Source of the DNA: Gigaspora margarita
Taxonomy: Eukaryota; Glomeromycota; Glomeromycetes; Diversisporales; Gigasporaceae
Direction: 5' to 3'
Length of the DNA: 64,000 nt
NCBI GenBank assembly: GCA_009809945.1
Contig: WTPW01002238.1
Location: 3,156 to 67,155 of the forward strand
The notes beneath the pieces are model-generated. The model searched no databases. It saw only the letters and a list, made by a program, of their open reading frames with translations, and was not told the DNA's origin. Below, piece after piece: positions 1 through 10,434 of this stretch. Numbering within the stretch: position 1 is the stretch's first letter; each line of letters opens with the position of its first letter. Position numbers and translations under genes: made by a program.

Positions 1-34
1 GTAATGCAAAACGAAAAATCAACTTTGCGTGGCC
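1..34 (-). mobile_element. Right end of a TAA/TTA-flanked miniature TIR element, cut by the window edge
   Basis: Ends in a terminal repeat (CAACTTTGCGTGGCC) followed by TTA at 35-37. The same terminal sequence bounds a complete copy at 20374-20781 and the intact end of a partial copy at 18275-18450. The other end lies outside the window. The 3-bp TTA/TAA target and GGCC-starting TIR resemble PIF/Harbinger miniature elements; the superfamily is inferred. Confidence 0.6.
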
Positions 35-103
35 TTATATTGAATCTAAGCAGATGATTTTTTTATTGCCTAGCAAACAGCAAAGATCGTCCTAACCCTA
101 TAA

Positions 104-270
104 GAAAATTGGACCTGATCGGCACGGGTTGCATCGGATAGGCACGGGTCTTTTTGGCACGGGACATGATCCGTATTTGTACGGGTGCGGTCCAGATTGG
201 TACGGATTCCGTGGACCTTGTGGGACCGTATGCCCGTGCCAAATGGACCATAAATGTGGGTCGTCTAAAG
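104..270 (+). repeat. GCACGGG-rich dispersed repeat, copy A (partial)
   Basis: Begins with CCCTATAAGAAAATTGGACC and runs on with repeated GGCACGGG and CCGTGCC words. The same text recurs at 1687-1835, and the starting word matches the TIR of the complete element at 858-1300. Short open frames here come from the repeat and are not genes. No right end is visible before 858. Confidence 0.55.
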
Positions 271-356
271 CCATGTACCCACGTGATCAATTATGTAGAT
301 CAATAATCACAATGTGATTATTGAAAATTCAAATTATTTTATAATTTTTGGCGACA

Positions 357-625
357 ATATCTCAGCAATCGCCTTAACAAAATTCGATGCATTTTTTTTT
401 TAATTCTACAGATATATAGAATTAAAATAAAAAAAACTCATCGAATTTTGTTGGGTAGTTGCAGAGATATCTTAGCTCAAAATTTTTTAAAAAAATTCAA
501 ACGCCTATCAAAATTATAGCTGCGGCAAAATTTTTCAAAACTTTGAGCGAAGATATCTTGATAACCACCCAACAATATTTGATTTTTTTTTTATTTAATT
601 CTACATATCCGTAGAATCAAAATGA
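357..625. repeat. Tandem imperfect hairpins around AATTCTACAGATATATAGAATT
   Basis: A palindrome at 357-470, centred near 413, pairs CAAAATTCGATG with its complement and is followed by an inverted relative centred near 600. The shared arm text is GTTGGGTRGTT next to GAGATATCTT or AAGATATCTT. Related hairpins, with a run of T, an AATTCTA..TAGAATT core and a run of A, recur inside the element at 35802-36837 and in the palindrome at 54291-54496. No coding potential. Confidence 0.5.
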
Positions 626-857
626 AAAAATTGGTTAGAAAGTCCTTTATATACCAAAATTGTGCGAAGAAACTTTTTTGTTAGAGCCAGAAGGACGATT
701 TTCTAGTCTAAATTCGATTTTTGCAAAGCGAACGTTTGTTTGAATTTTTCTGATCGTGTTACGTTACAACTGATCATGATTTTTAATTGGCTAATTTACG
801 TCGGAAGATCACGTGAACGGAAATTCGATCCTAAGCCCTGGTATTGTCCTGTACGTG

Positions 858-1300
858 CCCTGTAAGAAAAGTGGCACGTGTGATATCCGTGCCATTACGG
901 GTATACGCGTGAATTTTGGACCGCAAATGGACCGGATTTTGTAGCAGTTTACTAAGCCAAAATACACGTATTTTGGCACGTTCACTAAAATAACGGAAAG
1001 GCACGGGATAGTGCACCGTGTTTGGCACGTGTGGTACGGGATGGTTTCTTTTCACCGTGCCATTTTTGGCACGTTCACCCGTAAATTTTGAACAGTAAAT
1101 GGACCGGATTTTGCAGCAGTTTACTAATCCAAAATCCACGGATTTTGGCACGGATTTTTGGCACGTTTTTCTACGGAAATTGCAGTGAAGGAACGGTTTG
1201 TGGACCGTGATTTGCACGTGAAATTTTTTGCGGAGGCACGTAATGGTTGTTTTTCCCGTGCCATTTTGGACCGTACCACGTGCCACTTTTTCTTACAGGG
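858..1300. mobile_element. 443-bp miniature TIR element, CACGTG/GGCACGG-rich
   Basis: The ends are inverted repeats: CCCTGTAAGAAAAGTGGCAC at 858 and its near-perfect complement ending CTTACAGGG at 1300. The interior is dense in GGCACG/CGTGCC words and holds two similar internal blocks, each reading GGACCGGATTTTG then GCAGTTTACTAA. Only GTG flanks both sides (855-857, 1301-1303), so the target duplication is weak and the superfamily is unknown. Open frames inside are by-products of the repeat. Confidence 0.65.
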
Positions 1301-1305
1301 GTGGC

Positions 1306-1424
1306 ACATCACTAATTATGATCATTAATATGCAAACGATTAAATTTTTATAAAAATTACAAATTTGAACCAAGCTTGAATTTAGATAAATGAGGTAGCA
1401 GAATTTAAGTGTATATTTAGAACT
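1306..1424 (+). repeat. Dispersed repeat shared with 63700-63830
   Basis: About 120 bp beginning ACTAATTATGATCATT and continuing through ACAAATTTGAACCAAGC to GAGGTAGCAGAATTTAAGTG. It is repeated in the same orientation at the far end of the window with modest divergence. No end structure is visible, so the element type is unknown. Confidence 0.7.
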
Positions 1425-1428
1425 CATA

Positions 1429-1667
1429 CAGGGGAGTCCCCAAAATTCCGGGTCGGGATACGTCGGAGTACATCGGAATCATGGTCTGCTGGATCGGAAT
1501 TGATCAATTTTGCCCCAAGATCATAAAAAATTTTACCAATAAATCATATCCATTCATTAAGTAAAACTTGCCCAGCTGATAATTTTGCTATAGAACCTCC
1601 TACCAAGTAGGGCTAAACGCCGACCTAGATCCGACGCATCCGACCCGGAAATTTGGGGACAGCCCTG
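1429..1667 (+). mobile_element. Mariner-type miniature element, copy 1 (239 bp)
   Basis: Flanked by TA at 1427-1428 and 1668-1669. The TIRs read CAGGGGAGTCCCCAAAATTC on the left and the complement of CAGGGCTGTCCCCAAATTTC on the right. The TA target and CAGGG start are Tc1/mariner (ITm) signatures. No coding capacity. The copy at 1853-2089 has the same interior in the opposite orientation. Confidence 0.85.
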
Positions 1668-1852
1668 TAAAAATCGTATATTTAGACCTTATAAGAAAAT
1701 TGGACCGGATTGGCACGGGTTGCGTCGGATAGGCACTGGTCATGATCCGATTTGTACGGGTATGGTCGGATCGGTACGATTCCGTGGACCGTGTGGCGTG
1801 CCAAATGGACCGTAAATGGCTCAGGTTTTGCGGCAGTTTTCTAGGAATTTTA

Positions 1853-2089
1853 CAGGAGGGTCTCCATAATTCCGGGTCGAGTTCGTCGGATCTAGGTCGG
1901 CGTTTAGTTCTAGTTGTTAGCAGGTTCTATAGCGAAATTATCAGCTAGGCATCTTTTACTTAATGAATGGATATGATTAATTAGTAAAATGTTTTATGAT
2001 CTTGAGGTAAAATTGATCAATTCCGATTCAGCCGACCATGATTCCGATGCACACCGAAGCATTTCGACCAGAATTTTGGGGACCCCCTG
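1853..2089 (-). mobile_element. Mariner-type miniature element, copy 2 (237 bp, inverted)
   Basis: TA at 1851-1852 and 2090-2091. The TIRs are CAGGAGGGTCTCCATAATTC and the complement of CAGGGGGTCCCCAAAATTCT. The interior is the reverse complement of copy 1 (for example GTTCTATAGCGAAATTATC against GATAATTTTGCTATAGAAC). The two copies face each other about 185 bp apart. Confidence 0.85.
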
Positions 2090-2096
2090 TATGAGT

Positions 2097-2927
2097 CAGG
2101 GACCCGGAAAAGTTCATATATAAATAGATATGAATATATCGGAATTTTTGGCTCAAAAAGGTATAAAACGGAATTTTTAGTGTTAACCATGATCACATGA
2201 TTTATATCAAGTTTGATTGGATAAAAATCATGTGATATTTGCTTTCTGTTGATTGCATAATATCATCATCGTTATTAACTATATAAAACGTATTACTAAT
2301 CCATTTTAATTATTCATATTGATCCTATATTAATCATCCAGCACGTTTTTTATTTAAAAAAACTTTAGTATTGATCCACGTTTTATGAATTTATCTACTA
2401 TTAGTCATAATATTACTTCATATCAATGTAGTTCAGAATTTTTTGACCCATCTACAGAGTGGCGGAAATTTGAGTTTAATAGTCTAGGTGAATTTTGGTC
2501 TAAAATTCCATATCAACTAGGTTAACAGAAACTGTTATATGTCCAGAGCTGGATGTATGGTCATATGGCGATGCAATTGGGTAGATCATATAATACAAAT
2601 CACATGGCCGAACTTTAGTCTGAGCTCTAGTATGGTCACAAACAAATCACATGGGCGAACAGACAGGCAAAATTTGGCTATTGATCAGAAAATGTAGGTC
2701 CTCTGCTCTGCTGACAATTACCACTTTTAAATAGCTTCCAGTTTACTGTAGAACGTAGTTTTAGTATTTATAATAAAATTTTAGATGATGACAGACAAAA
2801 TTTAAGTAAGGAATCACTTCGATTTTTATTAATAATAATAATAAAACTATATCGGAATAAACCGGATTTTTTAACCAAATCGGAATGAATTTTTTGCAAA
2901 TTAAAATGGGATTTTTCCGGGTCCCTG
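2097..2927. mobile_element. 831-bp hAT-like non-autonomous element
   Basis: TIR CAGGGACCCGGAAAA on both ends, and a perfect 8-bp target duplication GTATGAGT at 2089-2096 and 2928-2935. Eight-bp duplications with a CAGGG start fit the hAT superfamily. The duplicated target includes the last base and TA flank of the mariner-type copy 2, so this insertion is younger. No transposase frame is left. Confidence 0.8.
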
Positions 2928-3128
2928 GTATGAGTTGTTTACTAGTCGAATTGGCACGGGATTTGGCACGGGTAATGAACGTAAATTCACGTGCCACCGG
3001 GATAACGATGTGAATTAACTATTAAACTATAAATTTACATTGGTAATCAATATAAGATGAACAAGCTACAGGGAAGCTTCATCAGTGAAATTATGAGATA
3101 TTGCTCTTTTTTAAAAAAAAATCACTTA

Positions 3129-3368
3129 GGCCGTTCGAAGTTGATTCTTTGGTTAACATCACTTTTCCAGGACTCTTGGGAGGAGGGGGAGGGGGAGGGG
3201 GATAAAATGAAACGAACATATGAAACGAACATATAAAAATGAACAAAGTTGGGCCAATTTGATTGGTTGATATATATCAGGTGACTGGCGCGAGTCATCC
3301 AGCATTTTGATTGGCTGATCGTTTTCGGAGGGAGGTTGGGGGAGACTTAAGCTGGGGGGTGATGTTAA
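3129..3368 (+). mobile_element. 263-bp miniature TIR element, left part, split by the 6.2-kb transposon
   Basis: Starts GGCCGTTCGAAGTTGATTC after TTA (3126-3128). Its other end is 9562-9584 (AACTTCAAACGGCC then TTA at 9585-9587). The text just before 3369, GTGATGTTAA, is the complement of the left subterminal TTAACATCAC, so the missing piece continues at 9562. The interior is G-rich. A 2.2-kb relative with the same ends and TTA flanks is at 59736-61943. Confidence 0.75.
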
Positions 3369-4160
3369 GGCCGTTTGAATTTAAAAATTCGTTTAACGTC
3401 CTCCCCCCCCCCTCTACCACTGGAGCCCCCCCTGACATTAAACAATAATCAGAGTAGCCAATAAAAAACAAGTATAAAAATAATTACTGTATATACGTAT
3501 ATTGAAGTGGTAATAACGACAATTGCGTAACCAAATTAATGATATACTGTATACGTATATTCTGCAGGTGGCTATATCGATATATCTAATGCATGATTAG
3601 TAATAGCTGTTTCACTAAATTTCCATACGAATTTAAATTACCATTACAGTACAGGACTTCTTCGTGGAAACAAAGATAAATTTACCGTAAAACATTTTGG
3701 AATTTATGCATTAAGAAAGTAAATAATATTACGGTCCTAAATATTAAAGGCAATGATAATATTGGTGGATACGATCCAATTGCATGGGATAATAGTAAAA
3801 GTAGGCTCCATTAAAGACATTTAACCTATTAATAATCTTTACAGCCGTAAAAATCTGACCTATTTTCTAGATCAAGGAGTGTGTTAAGTACTTTGTGCTT
3901 TGGTTATGCTACATTATTCTCATGTGGCCCACTACTTTTAAAATTGGCGTGTTTGGGAAAAAGAAGTATCTAGCTATGAAGTCAGGATGGTGAGAATGTG
4001 TATACGCATTATGGTAGTTGTTAGAATGTAGTAATCAAATATAGTATGTGATAATTGGCATTAGCGTTAGAAATCAAAATCATGAAAATTTGGATTGTTA
4101 TTCCTCTCTGACACTTCGAATTTTTGAAAATCATTTATATTAATTAAATAAATTATAGAA

Positions 4161-7100
4161 ATGATTTTTCCTTTTGTAACCGTAGTAAGAGAAAGTAAAA
4201 CAATTCTTTCAACTGCACTACTTGAAGTTGATGAAAGTTTTACCTTTCAACATTTACTTTATCAAGCAGATAGTAGTTATGTTTCTGGAGAGATTGTTAT
4301 TCAAGTAAAGGGTACGAATACATGGCACAATGTAGTATCTGGCATAGACGCAAGTTTAAAGATGTGTACGCGAGAAGAACAAAATATATCACATATTCGG
4401 TTCACTGTTCAGAATGAACAGTTAGCATCCTCTGCAAGCCAAATTCCTTTAACATCCAATGTTTTTAACGAAATGATGAATGCAGCAACCAGAAAGACTC
4501 TACCAAATTTAAAACTAACAACAAATCGTAATGACCAATTATATAATGATCTTTTGGCACTTTTAGGTAGTAACAATCTTGGTTGGGAATATGGTACACA
4601 CAATTCCGTTGGTAAATCATTCGTCAATCAGCTTGTATCTCTTCTTTACTATTTAGATGATAAGCATGTAACTCTTAAGCTTCGTAGTCTTAAAATACCA
4701 TCGATTTTCCTTCAATTACCATTATATCAGAAAAATTCTTATTATAAAAATGGTTCACATCACAAGACTACTTTAAGCCATAAAGAATTAGAATTTTATG
4801 CTGATAAATTAGAAGAATGTATTTTAGAGCCGTGGGCAAGTAAAGTTTGTTGGAATCAATTTGTGACTGCATCCTTCGAACTATGTTCAGTAGCTCGTGC
4901 ATATGCTAATTATTTAAAAACTGTAAATCAGCATGTGCAAAAGATTCAATCTGCATCATCTCCAGCTAGAAGTCCTGAAAATGATAGTACACTTGAAATG
5001 CGACCATCATGTTTATTTAATGATATTCAAGAGATATATTTGCCAGTTGCTGAACAAATTAGAGTAGCTGATGAATATCAAGTTATATCACTTGAAAATT
5101 TTTTACCCGAAACAAAACAAAAACGATTTTTATACTTATCAAACCTTTGTATTGATTCAACTATTATGTTATATCGATATCATCATGGAAACTATCTGGG
5201 AACATTAAATTTTATTTGGAGAATTCCTGAGAACTTTGAGTTACATAATGATACAAAAAATGCACAAGCGATAATTCGAACACAAACAATGTTACCTCAA
5301 TTTTTTACTCGATATATGAGAAGATATACATTTGCAAAGGTATTATAATTTGTTAACATTAAGGACTATAATGAATATTAAAAAATATTAATACTAATAC
5401 TTAATTATAAATAGTATTCATTAATTACAAAAATTACTCCAGGTGTATTACGTCATTTATATCATGATTCAACAGGTGACTCTAGTGCCTTTGAAAATTC
5501 TCGTTCTGAACAAGTTGATCAAAGAATAAGGATGGCGTGCATCTATGTGCCCCCCAAACCAGTTTGTAAACCGGTTTCTAGCCAATCAGCATCAGATATG
5601 TAGATGCTACACGAACGATCAGTGTGTAACGTTAAAATTAGAAAAACATTCGTTTATTCAAAAAATCGTCTTTATTTTGAAATTTCGCATATGAAACTAT
5701 CTTTTGCATTATAACAAAAAAAATTCCTTGCAAATTTTGGTATAGATATCTTTAAAACTTACTCTAACTCTAACACTCCCTTGACCCTAACCTTAACGGT
5801 TAACCTTTAGTTTTGTTATTAACGTTAATCGCAAAATAACAACAATGACGATCATTTCCATTTTGGGTGGGGGTACATAGATGCATTCATAAGGACGGCA
5901 CTTGAACTTAGTGATCCTGAAATTATTATAGATTTACGCAGAAATAATGGATTTAAAGGAACTAAATTCGATGAATTTTGGGATGAAATGGCATGTTATT
6001 TTGAAGAAAATCTTCTATCAGTACATGAAAGACGTCATAGTAATATACTTTATTTGCCTAGCTTTATTTCTATTCGTGATTTAAGAGAGTCTATTATTGA
6101 ACGTTTAGAAAATAAGCGTAATGAATTTCCACTTTCTGATAATTGCCTAATACCATCTGATCGATGGATTTCTTACCAGTTTTGTCCAAAAAATCCCTGG
6201 TATAAAGCAAGTGCACAATATACAGGACGTTTTCAAATTAAATATATGGTTCAAACTCGGCAATTAAGAAAATCTCATGTAGATATGCATTATTGTCAAG
6301 CAATTTTTAAATATATTCGTCATTTTGCATCAAAATATAAAAAATTTACTTGCCTTATTTTTGCTGATGACAAGCATAAGGTGCCAATTGGAGAAGAAAT
6401 ACCAATGAGTACTGGAGTTCGTAATAAAAAAATGGCCGTACCAGCACAAATGGAACTTTCTGCATCTGATCATGACTTTACAAAGCTTTCAATAACTCCT
6501 TCAGTATCACTATTTGCTAATATTCCAGAAGATCCTATTCAATCATTTTATTCTGGACAAGTTTATATTGCACTAAAGGATACAACTTTTGAGGCCAGCT
6601 CAGCTCTTAGGCATGCTACAGAATTTTATGATTCAATAGAACAACATTATTCTAATGCTAGTTCTCTGCCAGAAATTGTTATAATTTATACAGATGGAGG
6701 TCCTGACCATCGATGTAATTTTGGATCCGTTCAAATTTCTCTTATATCACTTTTTTTGAATGGTGATTTTGATTTAGTTATTGCTGCACGTACTGCACCT
6801 TATCACAGTTGGGCAAATCCTGCTGAGCGAATAATGTCTATTCTAAATCTTGGCTTTCAGGGTGTTGCCCTTCAGCATGAACAAATGTCTGATGAATCTG
6901 AATCTATTTTTCATAAATTGCAAACTTTAGATTCAAATCGCAATGAAGCAGAAAAAATCCTACTTTAAAACATGAATTGCTTGCTTCTATTAATAAAATA
7001 CAAACTATTTTATTTGATCGTATTAGACGATTAAAGCTACATGATGACTATTTTGAAATCAATAACCCTGCATCAGAAGAAGATATCAATTCTTTTTTTG

Positions 7101-8120
7101 AGGTAATTTATTTATTTATTTATTATTTAATTATTCAAAATTTAAAACTAATTTCTATATTTTTAAAGATAATGATTCGAGTTGATCCAGAATTAGATAA
7201 ATCAATGACGACAATGAATCAATTACAAAAGCAAACTTTATATCAAAATTTTGTAAAAAACCATTGTCGTATTAGAAATTATATGTTTCAGGTATTATTA
7301 CTACTAAAAGCATTATAACTTTAATTATTAGTTTATTGATCTAATTTATTAATTATAAGATAATAAAATGTGGTAAATTTTATTGCAAAGCATGCAAAAA
7401 AGTTCGTATGCCACATGATGATTTTCAAAGTTTATCATTTATTCCTGATCCTGAACCATTAGAAAATGGTAAGTCCTAAATTTAAACTATATAATATAAA
7501 ATATAATTATTTAGTTTATTTAATCTTTATTAGATAATAATCATTATAAAGAATTTGATAATGTCTATGGCCAGTCAACCTCAGAACAATTTCGCCCATC
7601 AGCAATGAATAATCCTGTTAATAAAGACCTAAATGAAAACAAATTAGGACAATTTATTAATACAAAAATTAGATGTGCAGTGTCATGTGAACATTGTAAC
7701 AAGATAAGATGTATATATGGTAATTCTGCTTTAACAGAGGATGAGAAAATCCAACTTCAAACTACTCTTGATGGTTTATGTTATACATGTGGATCACAAT
7801 TGCTACCTGAAGATCATGAACTTTCAAAGTATTTAAGTGTTAGATTAAATATTACTTGTGATTCTCCTATTGAGTCAACATATTTTTCTTGCCGTCTTAA
7901 AAAGTTAGATATTTGTTATTGGTGCGGAGAGTCAGAGGATCTTATAGAGCCTTCAGATAAATTAAAGGCTGAATGGAAAACTATATATCCTCTATGCGCA
8001 TTTTGTAAAAAAAATGGAAAAACATGGTATAAAAGAGCACAAAAAAAATGCATTCAATTAAGTAGTATTGATGTCGAAGAAAATACTAGTAGTGTTACAA
8101 ATAAAAAAAGAAAAGCATAA
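4161..8120 (+). pseudogene. Probable DDE transposase gene, multi-exon, disrupted
   Basis: Exons by eye: 4161-5339, 5415-7102, 7169-7291, 7360-7468 and 7534-8120, all with GT-AG introns of about 64-75 bp. The middle part looks like an RNase H-fold catalytic core: Asp in LIFADDKHK (near 6366), Asp in IIYTDGGPDHR (near 6693) and Glu in NPAERIMS (near 6825), spaced about 109 and 44 residues. The last two exons encode a Cys-rich tail with paired cysteines (CEHCNK, CYTCG, CYWCG, CAFC), probably zinc-binding. Exon 2 is interrupted by a 352-bp insertion (5537-5888). A one-base loss in an A-run near 6951-6957 shifts the frame, so this copy is inactive. The role as the mobilising enzyme of the surrounding element is inferred from position and the triad. 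The superfamily is not recognised, and the start at 4161 is simply the first ATG. Confidence 0.65.
5537..5888. mobile_element. 352-bp miniature element inserted in exon 2 of the DDE gene
   Basis: Flanked by an 11-bp target duplication with one mismatch: ATAAGGATGGC at 5526-5536 and ATAAGGACGGC at 5889-5899. The TIR core is TGCATCTATGTRCCCCC. Coding sequence resumes in the same frame beyond the second target copy, which shows directly that this is an insertion and not an intron. Long 9-11 bp duplications are typical of Mutator-like elements; assignment inferred. The interior has (CTCTAAC)n-like text shared with 61320-61460. Confidence 0.8.
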
Positions 8121-8214
8121 TGTATAAATCATTACTATAGTTTGAAATAAACTAAATTGATTATATTTGAATAAGAAAGTAAAATTAGGTTAATTAACAA
8201 AATTAGGTTACAAC

Positions 8215-9397
8215 CAGTGTTTAAAATTCAATGTTCTCATGGTTCTCGATGAACATTAGAGTTTTTTTAAGAACATTAATATTTAAAAAAAGGTTCTCTT
8301 ATTTGAGAACATTTTATCCTCTTGAAATGTTCTCAAAGAGAACATTTATAAAATTTTTATGTTCTAGATATACTAATGAGAACAATAAATTATATAAAAT
8401 GTTTCTCAATTTGATAATGTAATTTGATTGTAACAAATTCTGTACATATATATATAATTTATGTAGCACATATGTTTAAAGTTTTACAATATGGGTAACA
8501 AATAAATATTTAAGAAAATAGCCTTTAAAGTTTTTAAAATAAAACATTCATTAGCCATGCAGTATGTTTTTTATATTGAGAGAATCATTATTGTGTAGAC
8601 TTATATATAGATGATTTGGGTCAAATGAAATGCTAATACTAAGCAAATAAAAAAGACACAAAGTGTTTGTTTGTACAAAGTTTAAATAGTTAAATAACAA
8701 AGTAATTGGATTCTAATTTATTGCATTAACCAATAGTAGCATTAGTAAAATATTATAGAAAGGCTTGTTTTACTATGAGCAAATATAAAAAGCACTTGAA
8801 GTTTTAACAAATAATTAGAAATTAAATTATATAATACATTGTGTTATATTGAAAAAATACAAAGAATCATATACAAAGTTTAAAAAAATGCTTAATAGAT
8901 AAGCATGAACTTAGTGTGTAAATTGTAAGCATAGAATTTATTTTCAAATAAGTTATTATTCNATTAACAATAAATTCTTTATTAAAAATTATTTTATTTA
9001 CTATATTAAACTATTAGAGCATAAGTTATTTATTTATAATCTACTTATTTTATTATTAAAAGTTAGATATAACTTTAATTCACTATATGTTAAACTACAA
9101 ATGAGTATGTGCAGTGTAAGAAAGCTTAATTTTCAATTAGCATACCAAGAATGGTGCAAACTTGATCATAGAATTAATTATTATGTTATTGATTTTATTA
9201 ATTTGAATTAATTTTGTTGTAAATTAATAAATAATATATATCAATATTGTTTGAAACTAATATAAATATGAACATTCTTTAAAAATTAATGTTCAATATA
9301 TTTAATATATAATGAACACTAAAAAGTTTTTGAGAACAATAAAAATTTAAACTATGCTCTTTTGAGAACATAACTTTCGATTTGAATTTTAAACACT
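8215..9397 (+). mobile_element. 1183-bp hAT-type non-autonomous element, copy A
   Basis: TIR CAGTGTTTAAAATTCAA at both ends, with a perfect 8-bp target duplication GTTACAAC (8207-8214, 9398-9405) of the nTnnnnAn form seen with hAT elements. The interior has GTTCTC/GAGAAC-rich ends and no transposase. The inverted copy at 14993-16524 covers the full length. One N at 8962. Confidence 0.9.
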
Positions 9398-9561
9398 GGT
9401 TACAACGAACCTAAATTAGGTTACAACGAACCTAAATTAGGTACAATTTGAACCTAATTTAGGTTCGTTTAATTTTTATGTTTGTTTAATTTTTCCCCTC
9501 CCCCCTCCAAGCAAATATAAAAAAAATGACGTTAAACGAATCTTAAATTCAAACGGCCTAA

Positions 9562-9584
9562 CCAAAAATTAACTTCAAACGGCC
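9562..9584 (+). mobile_element. Right end of the split 263-bp miniature element
   Basis: CCAAAAATTAACTTCAAACG followed by GCC and TTA (9585-9587). It pairs with the terminus at 3129-3155 and is separated from it by the 6.2-kb insertion. Confidence 0.7.
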
Positions 9585-9599
9585 TTACTGACCTTTCGC

Positions 9600-9836
9600 T
9601 CTCCACGAAACGAGCTAACACGTATCACGAGCCAACACGTGTGTAAGTACACATACGTGCCATCTGAATGCGCATTTCATATGACGTGATATTATGTGCC
9701 ATCCTTTGCCGTAATGTCCGTGCCATTTTTACCGTGCCATTCCGTGAATCGTTCCTGTACGTACTACATGATCCGTGCCATTTCGAGCATTCCCGGCACC
9801 AAACCGTACCACCACCCGTACCACTTTTTTTTCAGG
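9600..9836 (-). repeat. GCACGGG/CGTGCC-rich dispersed repeat, copy D
   Basis: Dense CGTGCC words and a terminus CGTACCACTTTTTTTTCAGGG at 9816-9836 that matches the end of the 858-1300 element. The left end is not defined. The two overlapping short frames here are products of the repeat. Confidence 0.5.
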
Positions 9837-9849
9837 GAGAGAGAATATA

Positions 9850-10430
9850 TTTGGAATTACCATATTTATTTACATATTCTTTCAAACGAGCTTTTTTGTT
9901 TGTATTGAAGGCACGGGTTATACGCTAGTTTAGTAAACATGATAAAATTCACACAAGAATACAACATCTAATTGTGAAAACATAGATTATGTATTTTTAG
10001 TATTTTCAGAACATACAAGGACGATCCCAATTTAATAATAATATAACAGATAAGGAAAAATGATGATCATAAGGCAGGGGTAGAATACTTAAACCAATAA
10101 GTAAGCATGCATACCCAAACTTAAACTTAAAAGGCATTGATCAGAAGAAGATCATCAAAAAAGATTGTAGAGTGTTTTAACGTATATTCACTTTGTTTTT
10201 GTTTGGGAAGTGTTACATTTATTATGGTAAAATGTCCTACAAATGTACTACAAATGTCACAATTTCACAAAATTTTTACCAAGGGACACGCCGTTAAAAT
10301 GCTCTCACGATTTGAAAAGTTAACTAATTACATGAATTAGAATATAAAGGTTTATATTTTAAAACATGCCAAGATTGACAAATCAAGAAGAAACATAAAT
10401 TAACCAATATTCTAATTAAACAATAGATAA
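9850..10430. other. No gene seen; upstream region of the TPR-kinase gene
   Basis: AT-rich sequence with short chance frames only. It would contain the promoter of the gene starting at 10435, but no motif stands out enough to annotate. Confidence 0.5.
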
Positions 10431-10434
10431 CAAT

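Larger units (their letters stand above)
1687..3000 (+). repeat. GCACGGG-rich dispersed repeat, copy C, split by two insertions
   Basis: Left part 1687-1850 begins CTTATAAGAAAATTGGACC and matches copy A. The right part, 2936-3000, carries TTTACTAGTCGAATTGGCAC and CACGTGCC words. Between them lie the mariner-type element 1853-2089 and the hAT-like element 2097-2927, so both landed inside this older repeat. The right terminus is unclear. Confidence 0.5.
3369..9558 (+). mobile_element. 6.2-kb DNA transposon with DDE-type gene, TAA target duplication
   Basis: The TIRs start GGCCGTTTGAATTTAA and run to GTTTAACGTC on both ends (3369-3400 and the complement of 9529-9558). TAA flanks both sides (3366-3368, 9559-9561). 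C-rich tracts lie just inside each end. It contains one multi-exon gene on the plus strand (4161-8120) and two later insertions (5537-5888, 8215-9397). A roughly 20-bp subterminal unit, CCTAAATTAGGTTACAACGA, is repeated around the second insertion. The 3-bp TWA target and GGCC ends resemble PIF/Harbinger, but the encoded protein does not obviously belong there. Confidence 0.8.

Noticed and set aside
831-1312. Long minus-strand open frames of 151 and 62 codons
   Set aside because: They coincide exactly with the GGCACGG-rich TIR element, and their composition follows the repeated words.
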